A stretch of DNA of 64,000 nucleotides, from positions 1 to 64,000 of the forward strand of contig CAKQSF010000011.1 of NCBI GenBank assembly GCA_934272845.1, written 5' to 3'. The DNA is from an uncultured Prevotella sp. (GTDB taxonomy: Bacteria > Bacteroidota > Bacteroidia > Bacteroidales > Bacteroidaceae). The position numbers and the translations under genes were made by a program. The notes under the pieces were generated by a model. It worked only from the letters and a program-made list of their open reading frames with translations. It was not told where the DNA came from and did no database searches. Positions 29,293 through 38,570 of this stretch are shown here, in pieces. Positions within the stretch are counted from its first letter, which is position 1, and the number at the start of each line of letters is the position of its first letter.

Positions 29293-30576
29293 ATGAATAT
29301 AATACGTTATCCTTCAAAGGAACAGTATGCAGCAATATGTGAGCGTCCGCACTTGGATGTATCACAACTCAACGCTACTGTTGCTACGGTACTTGCTGAC
29401 GTAAAGGAGCGTGGCGATAAGGCTGTTATGGCGTATGAGGAGAAGTTTGATAAGGCTATCCTTGCACAACTCGCTGTGACTGAAGAAGAGATGGACGAGG
29501 CCGAAAAACTTGTCGGTGAGGAATTGAAGAGTGCTCTTGTTCTCGCTCATGATAACATTGCCAAATTCCATAGTTCGCAGAAGTTTGAAGGAGAAAAGAT
29601 ACAGACTGCTCCAGGAGTAGAATGTTGGCAGAAGAGCGTAGCCATTGAAAAGGTGGGACTATATATACCTGGTGGTACAGCACCATTATTCTCAACAGTG
29701 CTTATGCTCGCTACACCTGCAAAGATAGCAGGATGTAGGGAAATAGTACTTTGTACACCGCCGAATAAAGAAGGAAAGGTTAATCCTGCAATACTTGTTG
29801 CAGCAAGAGTTGCTGGCGTGAGCAAGATATTCAAGGCGGGGGGCGTGCAGGCAATAGGTGCTATGGCATATGGAACAGAATCGGTTCCAAAGGTTTATAA
29901 GATATTTGGACCAGGCAACCAGTATGTTATGGCAGCCAAACAGCAGGTCTCTCTGCATGATGTCGCTATTGATATGCCTGCAGGCCCAAGCGAAGTGTGT
30001 GTTATTGCCGATGAGACAAGTAATGCGGCTTTCGTAGCGGCAGATCTTCTTTCACAGGCAGAACACGGCATAGACTCGCAGGTGATACTAATATCAACAT
30101 CAGAGACTACTCTTGAGGCGGTGGTTAGTGAAACAGAAAAGCAATTGTCACAATTGCCACGTCATGAGATCGCTGAGAAGACATTGCAGAATTCACAGTT
30201 CGTCTTGGTACATGACAAGGAAGAGGCTATGGCATTGAGTAATGCCTATGCTCCGGAACATCTTATAATCTCTACTTCTGATTATGATATGTTGGCAGAG
30301 AAGGTTATAAATGCAGGCTCCGTATTCCTCGGAACATACGCATGTGAGTCGGCTGGTGACTATGCGAGCGGAACAAACCATACACTGCCTACACATGGTT
30401 ATGCATTGGCATATAATGGCGTAAATCTGGATTCATATAATCGTAAGATAACGTTCCAGCATCTTACAGAAGAGGGTGTAAGAAGCATAGGTCCAGCAGT
30501 AGTATGCATGGCAGAGAATGAACAATTGGAAGCGCATGCCAATGCAATGCGTCTTCGTGTGAAAAGTATTTCATAA
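29293..30576 (+). CDS. hisD: Histidinol dehydrogenase
   Basis: A 427-residue enzyme that oxidises histidinol to histidine in the last two steps, using NAD and zinc. Signatures are 'GLYIPGGTAPLFSTVLMLATPAKIAG', 'KIFGPGNQYVMAAKQQV', 'DMPAGPSEVCVIAD', the zinc/active-site 'QAEHGIDSQVI' and 'GTNHTLPTHGYALAYNGV'. It is full length. It lies downstream of hisG and 6 bp upstream of a MATE exporter gene, so the his message probably continues into that gene. Confidence 0.97.
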   Translation: MNIIRYPSKEQYAAICERPHLDVSQLNATVATVLADVKERGDKAVMAYEEKFDKAILAQLAVTEEEMDEAEKLVGEELKSALVLAHDNIAKFHSSQKFEGEKIQTAPGVECWQKSVAIEKVGLYIPGGTAPLFSTVLMLATPAKIAGCREIVLCTPPNKEGKVNPAILVAARVAGVSKIFKAGGVQAIGAMAYGTESVPKVYKIFGPGNQYVMAAKQQVSLHDVAIDMPAGPSEVCVIADETSNAAFVAADLLSQAEHGIDSQVILISTSETTLEAVVSETEKQLSQLPRHEIAEKTLQNSQFVLVHDKEEAMALSNAYAPEHLIISTSDYDMLAEKVINAGSVFLGTYACESAGDYASGTNHTLPTHGYALAYNGVNLDSYNRKITFQHLTEEGVRSIGPAVVCMAENEQLEAHANAMRLRVKSIS

Positions 30577-30582
30577 GACTTA

Positions 30583-32010
30583 ATGCTTGGAAATCATTCA
30601 AAGGATGAGTTACTTGGTATGATAAGCCGTAAGGGCGGTGAGATGACATTTCAACAGAAATTTCATCTCACTGTCCTTTTGAGTTTTCCTGCCATTATTG
30701 CCCAATTGTCATCCATAGTAATGCAGATGATAGATGCAGCCATGCTTGGCCATCTTAGTACGGATGATGCGGCTGCGGTAGGTCTTGTCTCTACAACGAT
30801 ATGGCTATTTGGAGGTTTTACTTCTGCCTTCGCGTCAGGTTTCTCCGTACAGGTAGCGCATAGAGTGGGGGCAAATGACTTGAGAGGAGCGCGTCTTGTA
30901 ATACGTCAGGGCATTTTTGCAGGTATGGCGTTTGCACTTTTACTGATGGGGATAGGCTTGATTATTGCCCCAGAATTACCTCGTTGGCTTGGTGCAGATC
31001 AGCGAATATGGCATGATGCAACAGCGTATTTCTGTATATTTTCTTGTGGAATGCCATTGATAGTACTCAACAGTCTTGCTGCTGGCAGTCTGCGATGTAG
31101 TGGAAACGTAAAGGTTCCCAGCATGTTGATGGTGATGATGTGTACTTTAGATGTTGTTTTTAATTACCTATTCATCTTTCAATGTAATATGGGAACGAAA
31201 GGAGCAGCGTATGGAACGATTGTTGCTTACGCAGTCACGATGTGTTGTATGCTCTATAATCTTATTGTGAAAGACCGAATGTTACGTTTCTCATTAGATG
31301 ATATTGCTACGTTATTGCCAAGTAAATATAAGGGAGGTACTGTTAGTAAAATCTTGTATCCATATATTCCGCGCCGTAATGTGTTGTGTAATGCAGGGCG
31401 TATAGGGCTACCAATCAGCATGGAAAGAGGCATGATGTGTACAGCGCAGATAGCAATCAGTTCCATAATAGCACCTCTTGGCAGTATAGCCATAGCCGCC
31501 AACGCCTTTGCTATAAATGTGGAGAGTCTATGTTATATGCCTGGTCATGGCATAGCCGAGGCAACAACCACGTTAGTAGGGCAGAGTAAGGGTGCAGGCC
31601 GCAAAGACTTCATGCATAGTTTTGCATGGATAGCCATGGCATCAGGCATGATAATAATGGCGTTAATGGGGCTTATCATGTGGATATTCGCTCCGGAGAT
31701 GATGGCGGTGATTACCCCAGACAAGTCTGTTATTGACTTGGGAGCGGAGATACTGCGTATAGAAGCATGGGCGGAACCTGGTTTTGCAGCGGCAATAGTT
31801 GCTAATGCAGTGTTTGTCGGTTCTGGTAAGACGTTAATACCAAGCATAATGAACCTTGGTAGCATTTGGGGTGTGAGAGTAACTTTAACACTTCTTTTCG
31901 CTCCTTTGATGGGATTGAAAGGAGTATGGATAGCAATGGCGATAGAACTGACCGTGCGTGGCACCATCTTTATAATAAGACTCTGCGGAGAAGGCTGGAG
32001 AAAAATATAA
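30583..32010 (+). CDS. MATE-family efflux transporter
   Basis: A 475-residue inner-membrane antiporter with about 12 hydrophobic segments and two MatE halves. The first begins 'LSFPAIIAQLSSIVMQMIDAAMLGHLS'; the second has 'GRIGLPISMERGMM' and 'PGHGIAEATTTLVGQSKGAGRKD'. MATE proteins expel drugs or metabolites using Na+ or H+. It starts 6 bp after hisD, in a place where hisC normally follows. A link to histidine metabolism is not evident from sequence; the position suggests insertion of a three-gene block. Confidence 0.92.
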   Translation: MLGNHSKDELLGMISRKGGEMTFQQKFHLTVLLSFPAIIAQLSSIVMQMIDAAMLGHLSTDDAAAVGLVSTTIWLFGGFTSAFASGFSVQVAHRVGANDLRGARLVIRQGIFAGMAFALLLMGIGLIIAPELPRWLGADQRIWHDATAYFCIFSCGMPLIVLNSLAAGSLRCSGNVKVPSMLMVMMCTLDVVFNYLFIFQCNMGTKGAAYGTIVAYAVTMCCMLYNLIVKDRMLRFSLDDIATLLPSKYKGGTVSKILYPYIPRRNVLCNAGRIGLPISMERGMMCTAQIAISSIIAPLGSIAIAANAFAINVESLCYMPGHGIAEATTTLVGQSKGAGRKDFMHSFAWIAMASGMIIMALMGLIMWIFAPEMMAVITPDKSVIDLGAEILRIEAWAEPGFAAAIVANAVFVGSGKTLIPSIMNLGSIWGVRVTLTLLFAPLMGLKGVWIAMAIELTVRGTIFIIRLCGEGWRKI

Positions 32011-32083
32011 AGAAGATGAGATAAATAGACACGTGTACGGTTAGAATTCTGTTGAATCTGTATATGTTTATCGTAAATAAATA

Positions 32084-32956
32084 ATGAAAATGACAATAAT
32101 AAAGGATAAAGAATTCGGAGGAGAGAGGCCACTATATGCTTCACATGATGTAAGATTGGAGAATGTAACCATACATGTTGGTGAATCTTCAATAAAGGAA
32201 TCAAGCAATATAGAAGCAGTAAACTGTACCTTTGAAGGTAAATATGTCTTTTGGGAAACTTATGGCTTCCATGTTAGTGAATCATATTTCGCAGAAAGTG
32301 CACGTTCCAGTCTGTGGTATTCTGCTGACTGCGTGATAGAAAATTGTAAAGTTGATGCGCCAAAAATGTTCCGTAGGATGAGAGGAATCAAGGTGGTAAA
32401 TACTGACTTTGCAAATGGCCAAGAGACGTTTTGGGATTGTGATGATATCACGCTTAATAATGTAAAGATACATAACTGTGACTATCTTTTTATGCATAGT
32501 CATGATATAAGAATCGAAAATTATCAGCAGAACGGCAATTACAGTTTTCAGTATGCAAGTAATGTAGAGATACATAATGCCATAATTAATTCAAAGGACG
32601 CCTTTTGGGAGTCAGAGAATGTAACGCTTGTTGATTGCGAGGTTAATGGAGAATATCTTGGTTGGTATGCTCGTAACATGAAATTGGTGCGTTGTCACCT
32701 TACAGGAGAGCAATTATTGTGTTATGTTGATGGTTTAACACTTGAAGATTGTACCTTCGGTGATGATGCAAATCTACTCTTTGAATACTCCACAGTTAAC
32801 GGAAATGTCAAAGGTAATGTAACAAGTATTAAGAACCCTACCAGTGGGAGGATAATAGTAGAAGGTAATTGCGGTGAGTTAATCATAGACGAAAACCGTA
32901 AAAAGCCTGCAGATGCTATTGTGAAGGCAAACAATATATCGCAGTGTGAGGGCTAA
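32084..32956 (+). CDS. DUF3737 right-handed beta-helix protein
   Basis: A 290-residue cytoplasmic protein with repeating rungs of about 20 residues ('VENVTIHVGESSIKESSNIEAVNCTF', 'WYSADCVIENCKVDAPKMF', 'WDCDDITLNNVKIHNCDYLF', 'WESENVTLVDCEVNGEYL'), the pattern of the DUF3737 family and a right-handed beta-helix like that of pectate lyases. No signal peptide and no known catalytic residues are present. It often sits beside MalY/PatB-type aminotransferases, as here (next gene 20 bp downstream). Function unknown. The start could also be Met3. Confidence 0.88.
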   Translation: MKMTIIKDKEFGGERPLYASHDVRLENVTIHVGESSIKESSNIEAVNCTFEGKYVFWETYGFHVSESYFAESARSSLWYSADCVIENCKVDAPKMFRRMRGIKVVNTDFANGQETFWDCDDITLNNVKIHNCDYLFMHSHDIRIENYQQNGNYSFQYASNVEIHNAIINSKDAFWESENVTLVDCEVNGEYLGWYARNMKLVRCHLTGEQLLCYVDGLTLEDCTFGDDANLLFEYSTVNGNVKGNVTSIKNPTSGRIIVEGNCGELIIDENRKKPADAIVKANNISQCEG

Positions 32957-32976
32957 TAACCAATAAAGTAGATTCC

Positions 32977-34140
32977 ATGACGAGATATGATTTTGATAAA
33001 CCTGTAAACCGCTGTGGTACAGATTGCTATAAGTATGATACCATGCCCAATGCTGATACCATACCATTGTGGGTTGCAGACATGGATTTTGAGACTGCGC
33101 CAGTAATAGTAGAAGCCCTTAAAAGACGACTAGATCATGGGTGTTTCGGATATACAGCAGTGCCAGAAGGTTTTTATAAAGCAACTATAGACTGGTTTGC
33201 ACGTCGCCATGGGTGGCATACTGATAAGAACTGGTATATTTACACATCAGGAGTAGTGCCAGCAGTTTCTGCCATTATAAAGGCAATGACCAAGCCAGGA
33301 GACAAAGTATTGGTTCAGACACCAGTATATAATTGCTTTTTTTCAAGCATTCGTAACAATGAATGTGTAGTGGCAGACAACACGCTTGTATATGATGATA
33401 GTGCAATGCTTGCCACATATCATATAGACTTCTCTGACTTTGAGAGGCAGTGTGCAGACCCTAGAGTAAAAGTCTTCTTGTTATGTAATCCTCATAACCC
33501 CGCGGGGCGTGTTTGGACAACAGAAGAGTTACGTCGTATGGGTGAAATATGCAAACGTAATGGTGTGTTTGTTATAGCCGATGAGATACATTGTGAGTTT
33601 ACGAATGATTGTCACTATGTGCCTTTCGCTTCAGTTAGCGATGCTCCTTGTGCAGTGTGTGTGTCACCAAGCAAGACATTTAATATAGCAGGTCTGCAGA
33701 TAGCCAATATCATTGTTAAAGACGATGAGATACGCCAGCGCATAGATAAGGCTATAAATGTAAACGAAGTATGTGATGTTAACCCCTTTGGTGTTATCGC
33801 ATTGCAGGCGGCATATACCCTGGAGGGCGAGGAATGGATGCAGCAAATGAAGCGATATGTTTACGATAACTATGCTTTTGCGTGTAAATTCCTTATGGAA
33901 CATTGTCCAGAATGGAAGGTAACACAACTAGAAGGAACTTATCTTATGTGGGTAAACATCTCCGCTACAGGCATGGCAAGCAACCGTTTTGCAGACCTTT
34001 TGTTAGAGAAATGTAATGTATGTGTCAACGCAGGATTGCATTATGGGCCCGCTGGCCGTGATTTTATACGAATAAACCTTGCCACGCAGAGGTACAGATT
34101 AGAGGAAGGACTGAGAAGAATAGTCAATAGTTTAAAGTAA
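32977..34140 (+). CDS. MalY/PatB-type PLP-dependent aminotransferase / C-S lyase
   Basis: A 387-residue fold-type I PLP enzyme. Lys233 in 'SPSKTFNIAGLQIAN' is the Schiff-base lysine. 'NPHNPAGRVWT' (about 171-181) and 'IADEIHCEF' (about 200-208) are the cofactor-binding motifs. The N-terminal 'RYDFDKPVNRCGTDCYKYD' and 'PLWVADMDFETAPVI' are diagnostic of the MalY/PatB subgroup, which commonly has cystathionine beta-lyase activity. Substrate is not fixed by sequence. It lies between DUF3737 and hisC (55 bp). Confidence 0.93.
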   Translation: MTRYDFDKPVNRCGTDCYKYDTMPNADTIPLWVADMDFETAPVIVEALKRRLDHGCFGYTAVPEGFYKATIDWFARRHGWHTDKNWYIYTSGVVPAVSAIIKAMTKPGDKVLVQTPVYNCFFSSIRNNECVVADNTLVYDDSAMLATYHIDFSDFERQCADPRVKVFLLCNPHNPAGRVWTTEELRRMGEICKRNGVFVIADEIHCEFTNDCHYVPFASVSDAPCAVCVSPSKTFNIAGLQIANIIVKDDEIRQRIDKAINVNEVCDVNPFGVIALQAAYTLEGEEWMQQMKRYVYDNYAFACKFLMEHCPEWKVTQLEGTYLMWVNISATGMASNRFADLLLEKCNVCVNAGLHYGPAGRDFIRINLATQRYRLEEGLRRIVNSLK

Positions 34141-34195
34141 TTATTTGATTATAGTTCTCTAAAAAATAAATGGATTAAACCACAAACCAATTAAT

Positions 34196-35233
34196 ATGAA
34201 ACCATTACAACAACTCACCCGACCAAATATATGGTCGCTTGCGCCGTACAGTAGTGCCCGCAGTGAATATAGTGGACACGTGGCACGCGTGTTTCTTGAT
34301 GCGAATGAGAGTCCTTATAATGCTCCTTATAATAGATATCCTGACCCATTACAACATGATGTAAAGAAAAGATTGTCTGAAATAAAGCATGTACCCGAGG
34401 AGAATATCTTCCTTGGCAACGGTTCTGATGAAGCCATAGACCTTGTTTATCGTTGCTTCTGTGAGCCAGGTGTAGACAATGTTGTTGCCATTTGTCCTAC
34501 ATACGGTATGTATGAGGTGTGTGCAGACATCAATAATGTAGAATATCGCACAGTAATGCTTGATGAAAACTACCAGTTCAGTGCAGACAATCTTCTTGCA
34601 GCATGCGATGATAATACTAAGGTTATATGGATATGCAGTCCGAATAACCCTACCGGCAATAATCTGAAGCGTGAGGAAGTTATTAAGGTTATAGAGCGTT
34701 TCCAGGGCATAGTGATTGTAGATGAGGCGTACATAGACTTTTCTAAGGAACCAACCATTTCTCGATTGCTGTATAAATACCCTAATCTTATAGTGCTGCA
34801 GACTATGAGTAAGGCGTGGGGATCTGCTGCTATACGTCTTGGTATGGCTTTTGCTTCAAAGGAAATCATTGATATTTTTAATAAAGTAAAATATCCTTAT
34901 AATGTCAATGAACTCACCCAACAGCAGGCGCTGAAACGTCTTAACGATGTAACGACAGTAGAGCAATGGGTACGTTTGATACTGCAAGAGCGTGGACGCG
35001 TGATGCTAGCGATCTCAGAACTGCCATTTTGTGAGCACATATATCCCACAGACGCTAATTTCTTCCTTGTAAAGGTGGAAGACGCTCAAGCCACTTACGA
35101 TTACCTTGTAAGCAAAGGTATCATTGTTCGCAACCGCACCCGCATACAACTTTGCGGTAATTGTCTTCGTATTACAGTCGGAACGCGTGAAGAAAACAAC
35201 GAACTGCTAGGTGCTTTGCGTTATATGAAGTAA
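34196..35233 (+). CDS. hisC: Histidinol-phosphate aminotransferase
   Basis: A 345-residue PLP aminotransferase that converts imidazole-acetol phosphate to histidinol phosphate. Lys206 in '[14 protein letters not shown]' binds PLP. 'CSPNNPTGN' (148-155) and 'IVDEAYIDF' (174-182) are the other cofactor motifs, and 'LDANESPYN' near residue 34 is typical of HisC. It is separated from hisG-hisD by three unrelated genes and is followed by a terminator rather than by hisB. A nearby PatB-type aminotransferase is a different subgroup and not a duplicate. Confidence 0.95.
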   Translation: MKPLQQLTRPNIWSLAPYSSARSEYSGHVARVFLDANESPYNAPYNRYPDPLQHDVKKRLSEIKHVPEENIFLGNGSDEAIDLVYRCFCEPGVDNVVAICPTYGMYEVCADINNVEYRTVMLDENYQFSADNLLAACDDNTKVIWICSPNNPTGNNLKREEVIKVIERFQGIVIVDEAYIDFSKEPTISRLLYKYPNLIVLQTMSKAWGSAAIRLGMAFASKEIIDIFNKVKYPYNVNELTQQQALKRLNDVTTVEQWVRLILQERGRVMLAISELPFCEHIYPTDANFFLVKVEDAQATYDYLVSKGIIVRNRTRIQLCGNCLRITVGTREENNELLGALRYMK

Positions 35234-35260
35234 GAAAAAATAGTTAAGTAAATAACGAAG

Positions 35261-35295
35261 AAGTCCGTCCTGTACTTGGGGCGGACTTTTTTTTT
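35261..35295 (+). terminator. Terminator after hisC
   Basis: AAGTCCGTCC (35261-35270) pairs with GGGCGGACTT (35278-35287) apart from one position; nine T follow. The T-run runs into the stop region of the convergent helicase gene. Confidence 0.85.
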
Positions 35296-36766
35296 ATTCA
35301 TCTTCTGTAATGTCACTCTGCTGTTTTGGCCAATTAACGAGATAAAGCGTCTGTGTGGCACGTGTGAAAGCCGTATAAAGCCAGTGCATGTAATCAGGTG
35401 TCAGCATATCGTCCGTCATGTATCCCTGGTCAATGTACACGTGACTCCACTGTCCACCCTGCGCCTTGTGGCATGTAATAGCATAAGCAAACTTTACTTG
35501 TAGCGCATTATAATACTTATCTTCGCGCAAAGCCTTTAGCCTATCCGCTTTACGTGGAATGTCCATATAGTCCTCCATAACAGCATCATATAACTGTTTG
35601 TGTTGCGCAGTAGATAGAGCCGCAGCATCAGTGTGCAACACATCAAGGATAGCCGTGAGTTGCATCTCATAGTCATCATAATCAGGGAAACGTAAAGTAA
35701 GGTCGGCAAAATGGAAACCATAGAGTTCGCGAGCGTTGCGAACGCGCCGTACCACCGCCATGTCGCCGTTGGCAATAAAGGGTAGGGTAGAGGTCTTAGT
35801 ATCCTTATCGTTTTGTTTATTAGCAGGAAGGTCATTGAAATAATGATTTTTTACCACCATGAGTCGGTCGCCCGAACACAATTCTCCGTCTAAGTCAACA
35901 ACCTGTATGCGAATCCCCTCATTATATATAGTACAGCGTTTGTTACTGCGAGTGATAACAATGGTATCGTCCATGCCAACCTCCCTGTAACTATATGAGA
36001 GAGATTCTATCAGTTCGCTACCGTGTACAATCTTTATGTCAGCAAAGCCTTTAAAGTGGATGATGGGTAATTCTGTCGCCTCATCGTGTGTAATAAGGCG
36101 GCGTATGGCTGTAGCGTTCCACAATATGCCGCTCTCTTGCTTCTGTCGTACCACCTCATTAAGGTCACATTCGAAAACGTCAAGTCCGTAACAGCCAACC
36201 GTTACAGATTGAAGAGCCGGTGCTTCGTCCTCGCCAATAGGAGGTAACTGTGCCGTGTCACCGATAAGCATCATGCGACAGTTATGACCAGAGTATATGT
36301 AAGTAATAAGGTCATCAATCACTCCACCGCCATTCCCTATAAAAGATGGCATTCCCTCAGTAGGAAACTGCGGTATAGTACTAATCATTGAAGCCTCGTC
36401 CACAACAAATAACGTGTCGTGGTGCATGTTGACATCAAGAGAGAAATCCCCTTCTATTTTCTTCTGACGATAAATCTTGCGGTGTATGGTCGTAGCAGGC
36501 AGTTCGCAATTCATAGCAAGAACTTTCGCTGCGCGGCCAGTAGGTGCCATGAGTACAACACGCTGTTTTAGTGATACTAACGTTTGCACCATGGCAGCGA
36601 CGAGCGATGTCTTACCAGTGCCAGCAGAACCGCGCAGTATCATTGCTGGCATGCCCTGTCGTGCGGCAAGGAAAGCAGTGAAGACATCAAGCGCCTTGCT
36701 TTGGTCTGCAGTAGGTTCATAGCCGAAATGATTAATAACTCTTTGTTTAAATTCTGTTATCGTCAT
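35294..36766 (-). CDS. RecD-like / Dda-type superfamily 1 DNA helicase
   Basis: A 490-residue ATPase. Walker A 'RGSAGTGKTSLVAAM' lies at about 45-59. Walker B 'LFVVDEASMIS' is at about 119-129 and 'MLIGDTAQLPPIGEDE' is motif III. The C-terminal UvrD_C_2 segment ends with 'VKFAYAITCHKAQGGQWSHVYID' and 'YTAFTRATQTLYLVNW'. Its length and lack of N-terminal domains resemble phage Dda and short RecD-like helicases rather than RecD2. A role in replication-fork or repair work is inferred from the family. It is convergent to the his cluster and divergent from DUF3822. Confidence 0.9.
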   Translation of the reverse strand: MTITEFKQRVINHFGYEPTADQSKALDVFTAFLAARQGMPAMILRGSAGTGKTSLVAAMVQTLVSLKQRVVLMAPTGRAAKVLAMNCELPATTIHRKIYRQKKIEGDFSLDVNMHHDTLFVVDEASMISTIPQFPTEGMPSFIGNGGGVIDDLITYIYSGHNCRMMLIGDTAQLPPIGEDEAPALQSVTVGCYGLDVFECDLNEVVRQKQESGILWNATAIRRLITHDEATELPIIHFKGFADIKIVHGSELIESLSYSYREVGMDDTIVITRSNKRCTIYNEGIRIQVVDLDGELCSGDRLMVVKNHYFNDLPANKQNDKDTKTSTLPFIANGDMAVVRRVRNARELYGFHFADLTLRFPDYDDYEMQLTAILDVLHTDAAALSTAQHKQLYDAVMEDYMDIPRKADRLKALREDKYYNALQVKFAYAITCHKAQGGQWSHVYIDQGYMTDDMLTPDYMHWLYTAFTRATQTLYLVNWPKQQSDITEDE

Positions 36767-36840
36767 GTGAAAAAAAGAATGTCTTAGTCACAGTGTAGCG
36801 TGCTGAGAGAAACGTACCAATGTGTTTTGGTAGCACAATA

Positions 36841-36872
36841 TTTGCAGCAACGGTTTTTTTTTTGTACTTTTG
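36841..36872 (+). promoter_or_regulatory. Promoter for DUF3822-rsmD
   Basis: TTTG 36841-36844, 20 bp spacer, TACTTTTG 36865-36872, 56 bp before the ATG. It lies in the divergent gap with the helicase gene. Confidence 0.75.
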
Positions 36873-36927
36873 CACTGCAAAGTTACAAAACTTTTTGTTA
36901 ATAAGTGACGATAAGCAAGCAAATTAA

Positions 36928-37725
36928 ATGACATCAAACAGTAATATATTATCACCCCAACTCATTATTAGGGCAGGAAATGGCACACTGTCGTTTCTCG
37001 TACCTCAGGCAGATGGTACCATGCAGTATCATCCGTACCCCGTAAAGAGTGGAATGTCGTTGGCAGCAAACCTTAGAGAGGCGTTTAAGGAGCAACCATA
37101 TCTCGCCTCCCATTTTACGAGTGCGAGGCTGATGATACCATCACCCGTGGTGCTTATACCGCGTGAGGACTACGAAGAAACAGTAGGATTTGATGCCGAG
37201 TCCATGTATAGCAGTGTGTTGACAGGGCATAAAGGCGAGGAAAAACTTCTGCGAGAACTGCCACAATTTGAGGCAATGGCTCTGTATTCTGTAAACAGCG
37301 ACCTAAAGATGGTTGTCGGAGACAATTGCGAGAGGGTAGATGTTGTGAATGTAATGCTTCCAGTTTGGGAGTATTTGTACAAGAGATATTACCAGAATGG
37401 CGATCACCGCAAGATGTTTGTTTATTTTCATGACAAGTCTATGGATGTATGTTGCTTCGAGCAGCGCAGGCTTCATTTCGCAAATGTGTTTAATGCCCAG
37501 CACGCTCACGATGCAGTTTATTATCTACTCTTCGCTTGGAAGCAGTTAGGGCTTCGTCAAAACGATGACGATCTTTTTATCGTGGGCGACATGCCACATG
37601 GTGATTGGCTTGTGGAACGGTTGAAAACATATATATCCAATGTTCACGTTCTCTCTCCAGCAGCCATGCTAAGTCGTTCGCCGCTATCGCAGATAGACGG
37701 TATGCCATTTGACATGATGATATAA
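36928..37725 (+). CDS. DUF3822 family protein
   Basis: A 265-residue cytoplasmic protein of a Bacteroidota-restricted family, usually encoded directly before rsmD as here (33 bp). The fold resembles an actin/FtsA-like ATPase with lost nucleotide motifs: 'MFVYFHDKSMDVCCFEQRRLHFANVF' and 'YYLLFAWKQLGLRQNDDDLFIVGD' match the usual pattern of the family. Function is not known. The stable pairing suggests a part in rRNA methylation or ribosome assembly, but that is inference. Confidence 0.88.
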   Translation: MTSNSNILSPQLIIRAGNGTLSFLVPQADGTMQYHPYPVKSGMSLAANLREAFKEQPYLASHFTSARLMIPSPVVLIPREDYEETVGFDAESMYSSVLTGHKGEEKLLRELPQFEAMALYSVNSDLKMVVGDNCERVDVVNVMLPVWEYLYKRYYQNGDHRKMFVYFHDKSMDVCCFEQRRLHFANVFNAQHAHDAVYYLLFAWKQLGLRQNDDDLFIVGDMPHGDWLVERLKTYISNVHVLSPAAMLSRSPLSQIDGMPFDMMI

Positions 37726-37745
37726 TCCGTATGACATAATAATAT

Positions 37746-37751
37746 AAGGAG
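37746..37751 (+). promoter_or_regulatory. Strong Shine-Dalgarno site for rsmD
   Basis: AAGGAG lies 7 bp before the rsmD ATG. Most genes in this window have no such site, so this is unusual here. Confidence 0.6.
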
Positions 37752-37758
37752 TAATATT

Positions 37759-38283
37759 ATGCGAATCATAACAGGCCAATATAAAGGAAGGCACTTTGAA
37801 GTACCACGTTCATTCAAGGCTCGTCCGACAACGGATTTTGCTAAGGAAAACATCTTTAACGTGATGATGGGGTATATAGACTTTGAAGAAGCCGATGCCC
37901 TAGATTTGTTCGCTGGCACAGGCAGTATATCCCTCGAGTTACTGTCAAGGGGATGTAACAGTGTTGTTAGCGTAGAGAAAGATCGTGATCATGCAAGGTT
38001 TATAAAGCAATGCGTAGAGAAACTTGCTACGTTAAACCACACGTTGATAGGAGGTGACGTGTTCCGTTTCCTCAAAACCTGTAAAAGACAGTTCGATTTT
38101 ATCTTTGCCGACCCACCATACGCATTGCCAACGTTGCCAGATATCCCAGATCTTGCTATGCCCTTGCTGAAGGAAGGCGGTGTGTTCGTCTTCGAACATG
38201 GCAAACAGTATGACTTCTCTCAACACCCACGTTTCGTGGAACACCGTGCATACGGAAGTGTAAACTTTTCTATTTTTCAGTAG
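37759..38283 (+). CDS. rsmD: 16S rRNA (guanine(966)-N2)-methyltransferase
   Basis: A 174-residue SAM-dependent methyltransferase that modifies G966 of 16S rRNA. 'MRIITGQYKGRHFEVP' and 'RPTTDFAKENIFNVM' are the RsmD-specific N-terminus. 'ALDLFAGTGSISLELLSRG' is the SAM-binding motif I (about 49-67), and 'FIFADPPYALP' is the DPPY motif for amino-group methylation (about 114-124). Typical length. Confidence 0.96.
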   Translation: MRIITGQYKGRHFEVPRSFKARPTTDFAKENIFNVMMGYIDFEEADALDLFAGTGSISLELLSRGCNSVVSVEKDRDHARFIKQCVEKLATLNHTLIGGDVFRFLKTCKRQFDFIFADPPYALPTLPDIPDLAMPLLKEGGVFVFEHGKQYDFSQHPRFVEHRAYGSVNFSIFQ

Positions 38284-38570
38284 TCTTAAGTATTAGGGAA
38301 AAATGGTAAATTTGGGAAACACAGTAAACACTATCAAATTATGTCGTAATCACGCCTCTTTTACCGCGTAATTTGATAGCGATTACACGGTGATTTGATA
38401 GTGTTTACAGTGTAAAAGCATACATGTATAGATTCTGTTTTTGTAATGCTTTGGCATTTAATGAGTTAAAAATGTAAATAAAAGAAGTCGCAATAATGGT
38501 AAATTTGGGAAATGGTACATTTCTACAAATCACTTTTTAAACGTCACAATTCTCTTAAAACAACATAACA
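38284..38570. repeat. 287-bp gap: GATTAC-type inverted repeat and direct repeats
   Basis: A 16-bp inverted repeat, GTAAACACTATCAAAT (38324-38339) with ATTTGATAGTGTTTAC (38393-38408), encloses an inner CGTAATC...GATTACACGG. An 18-bp direct repeat AATGGTAAATTTGGGAAA occurs at 38302-38319 and 38495-38512; it contains TAAATTTG, so each copy could be a -7 box, the second 64 bp before dnaG. I see no gene here. Confidence 0.7.
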
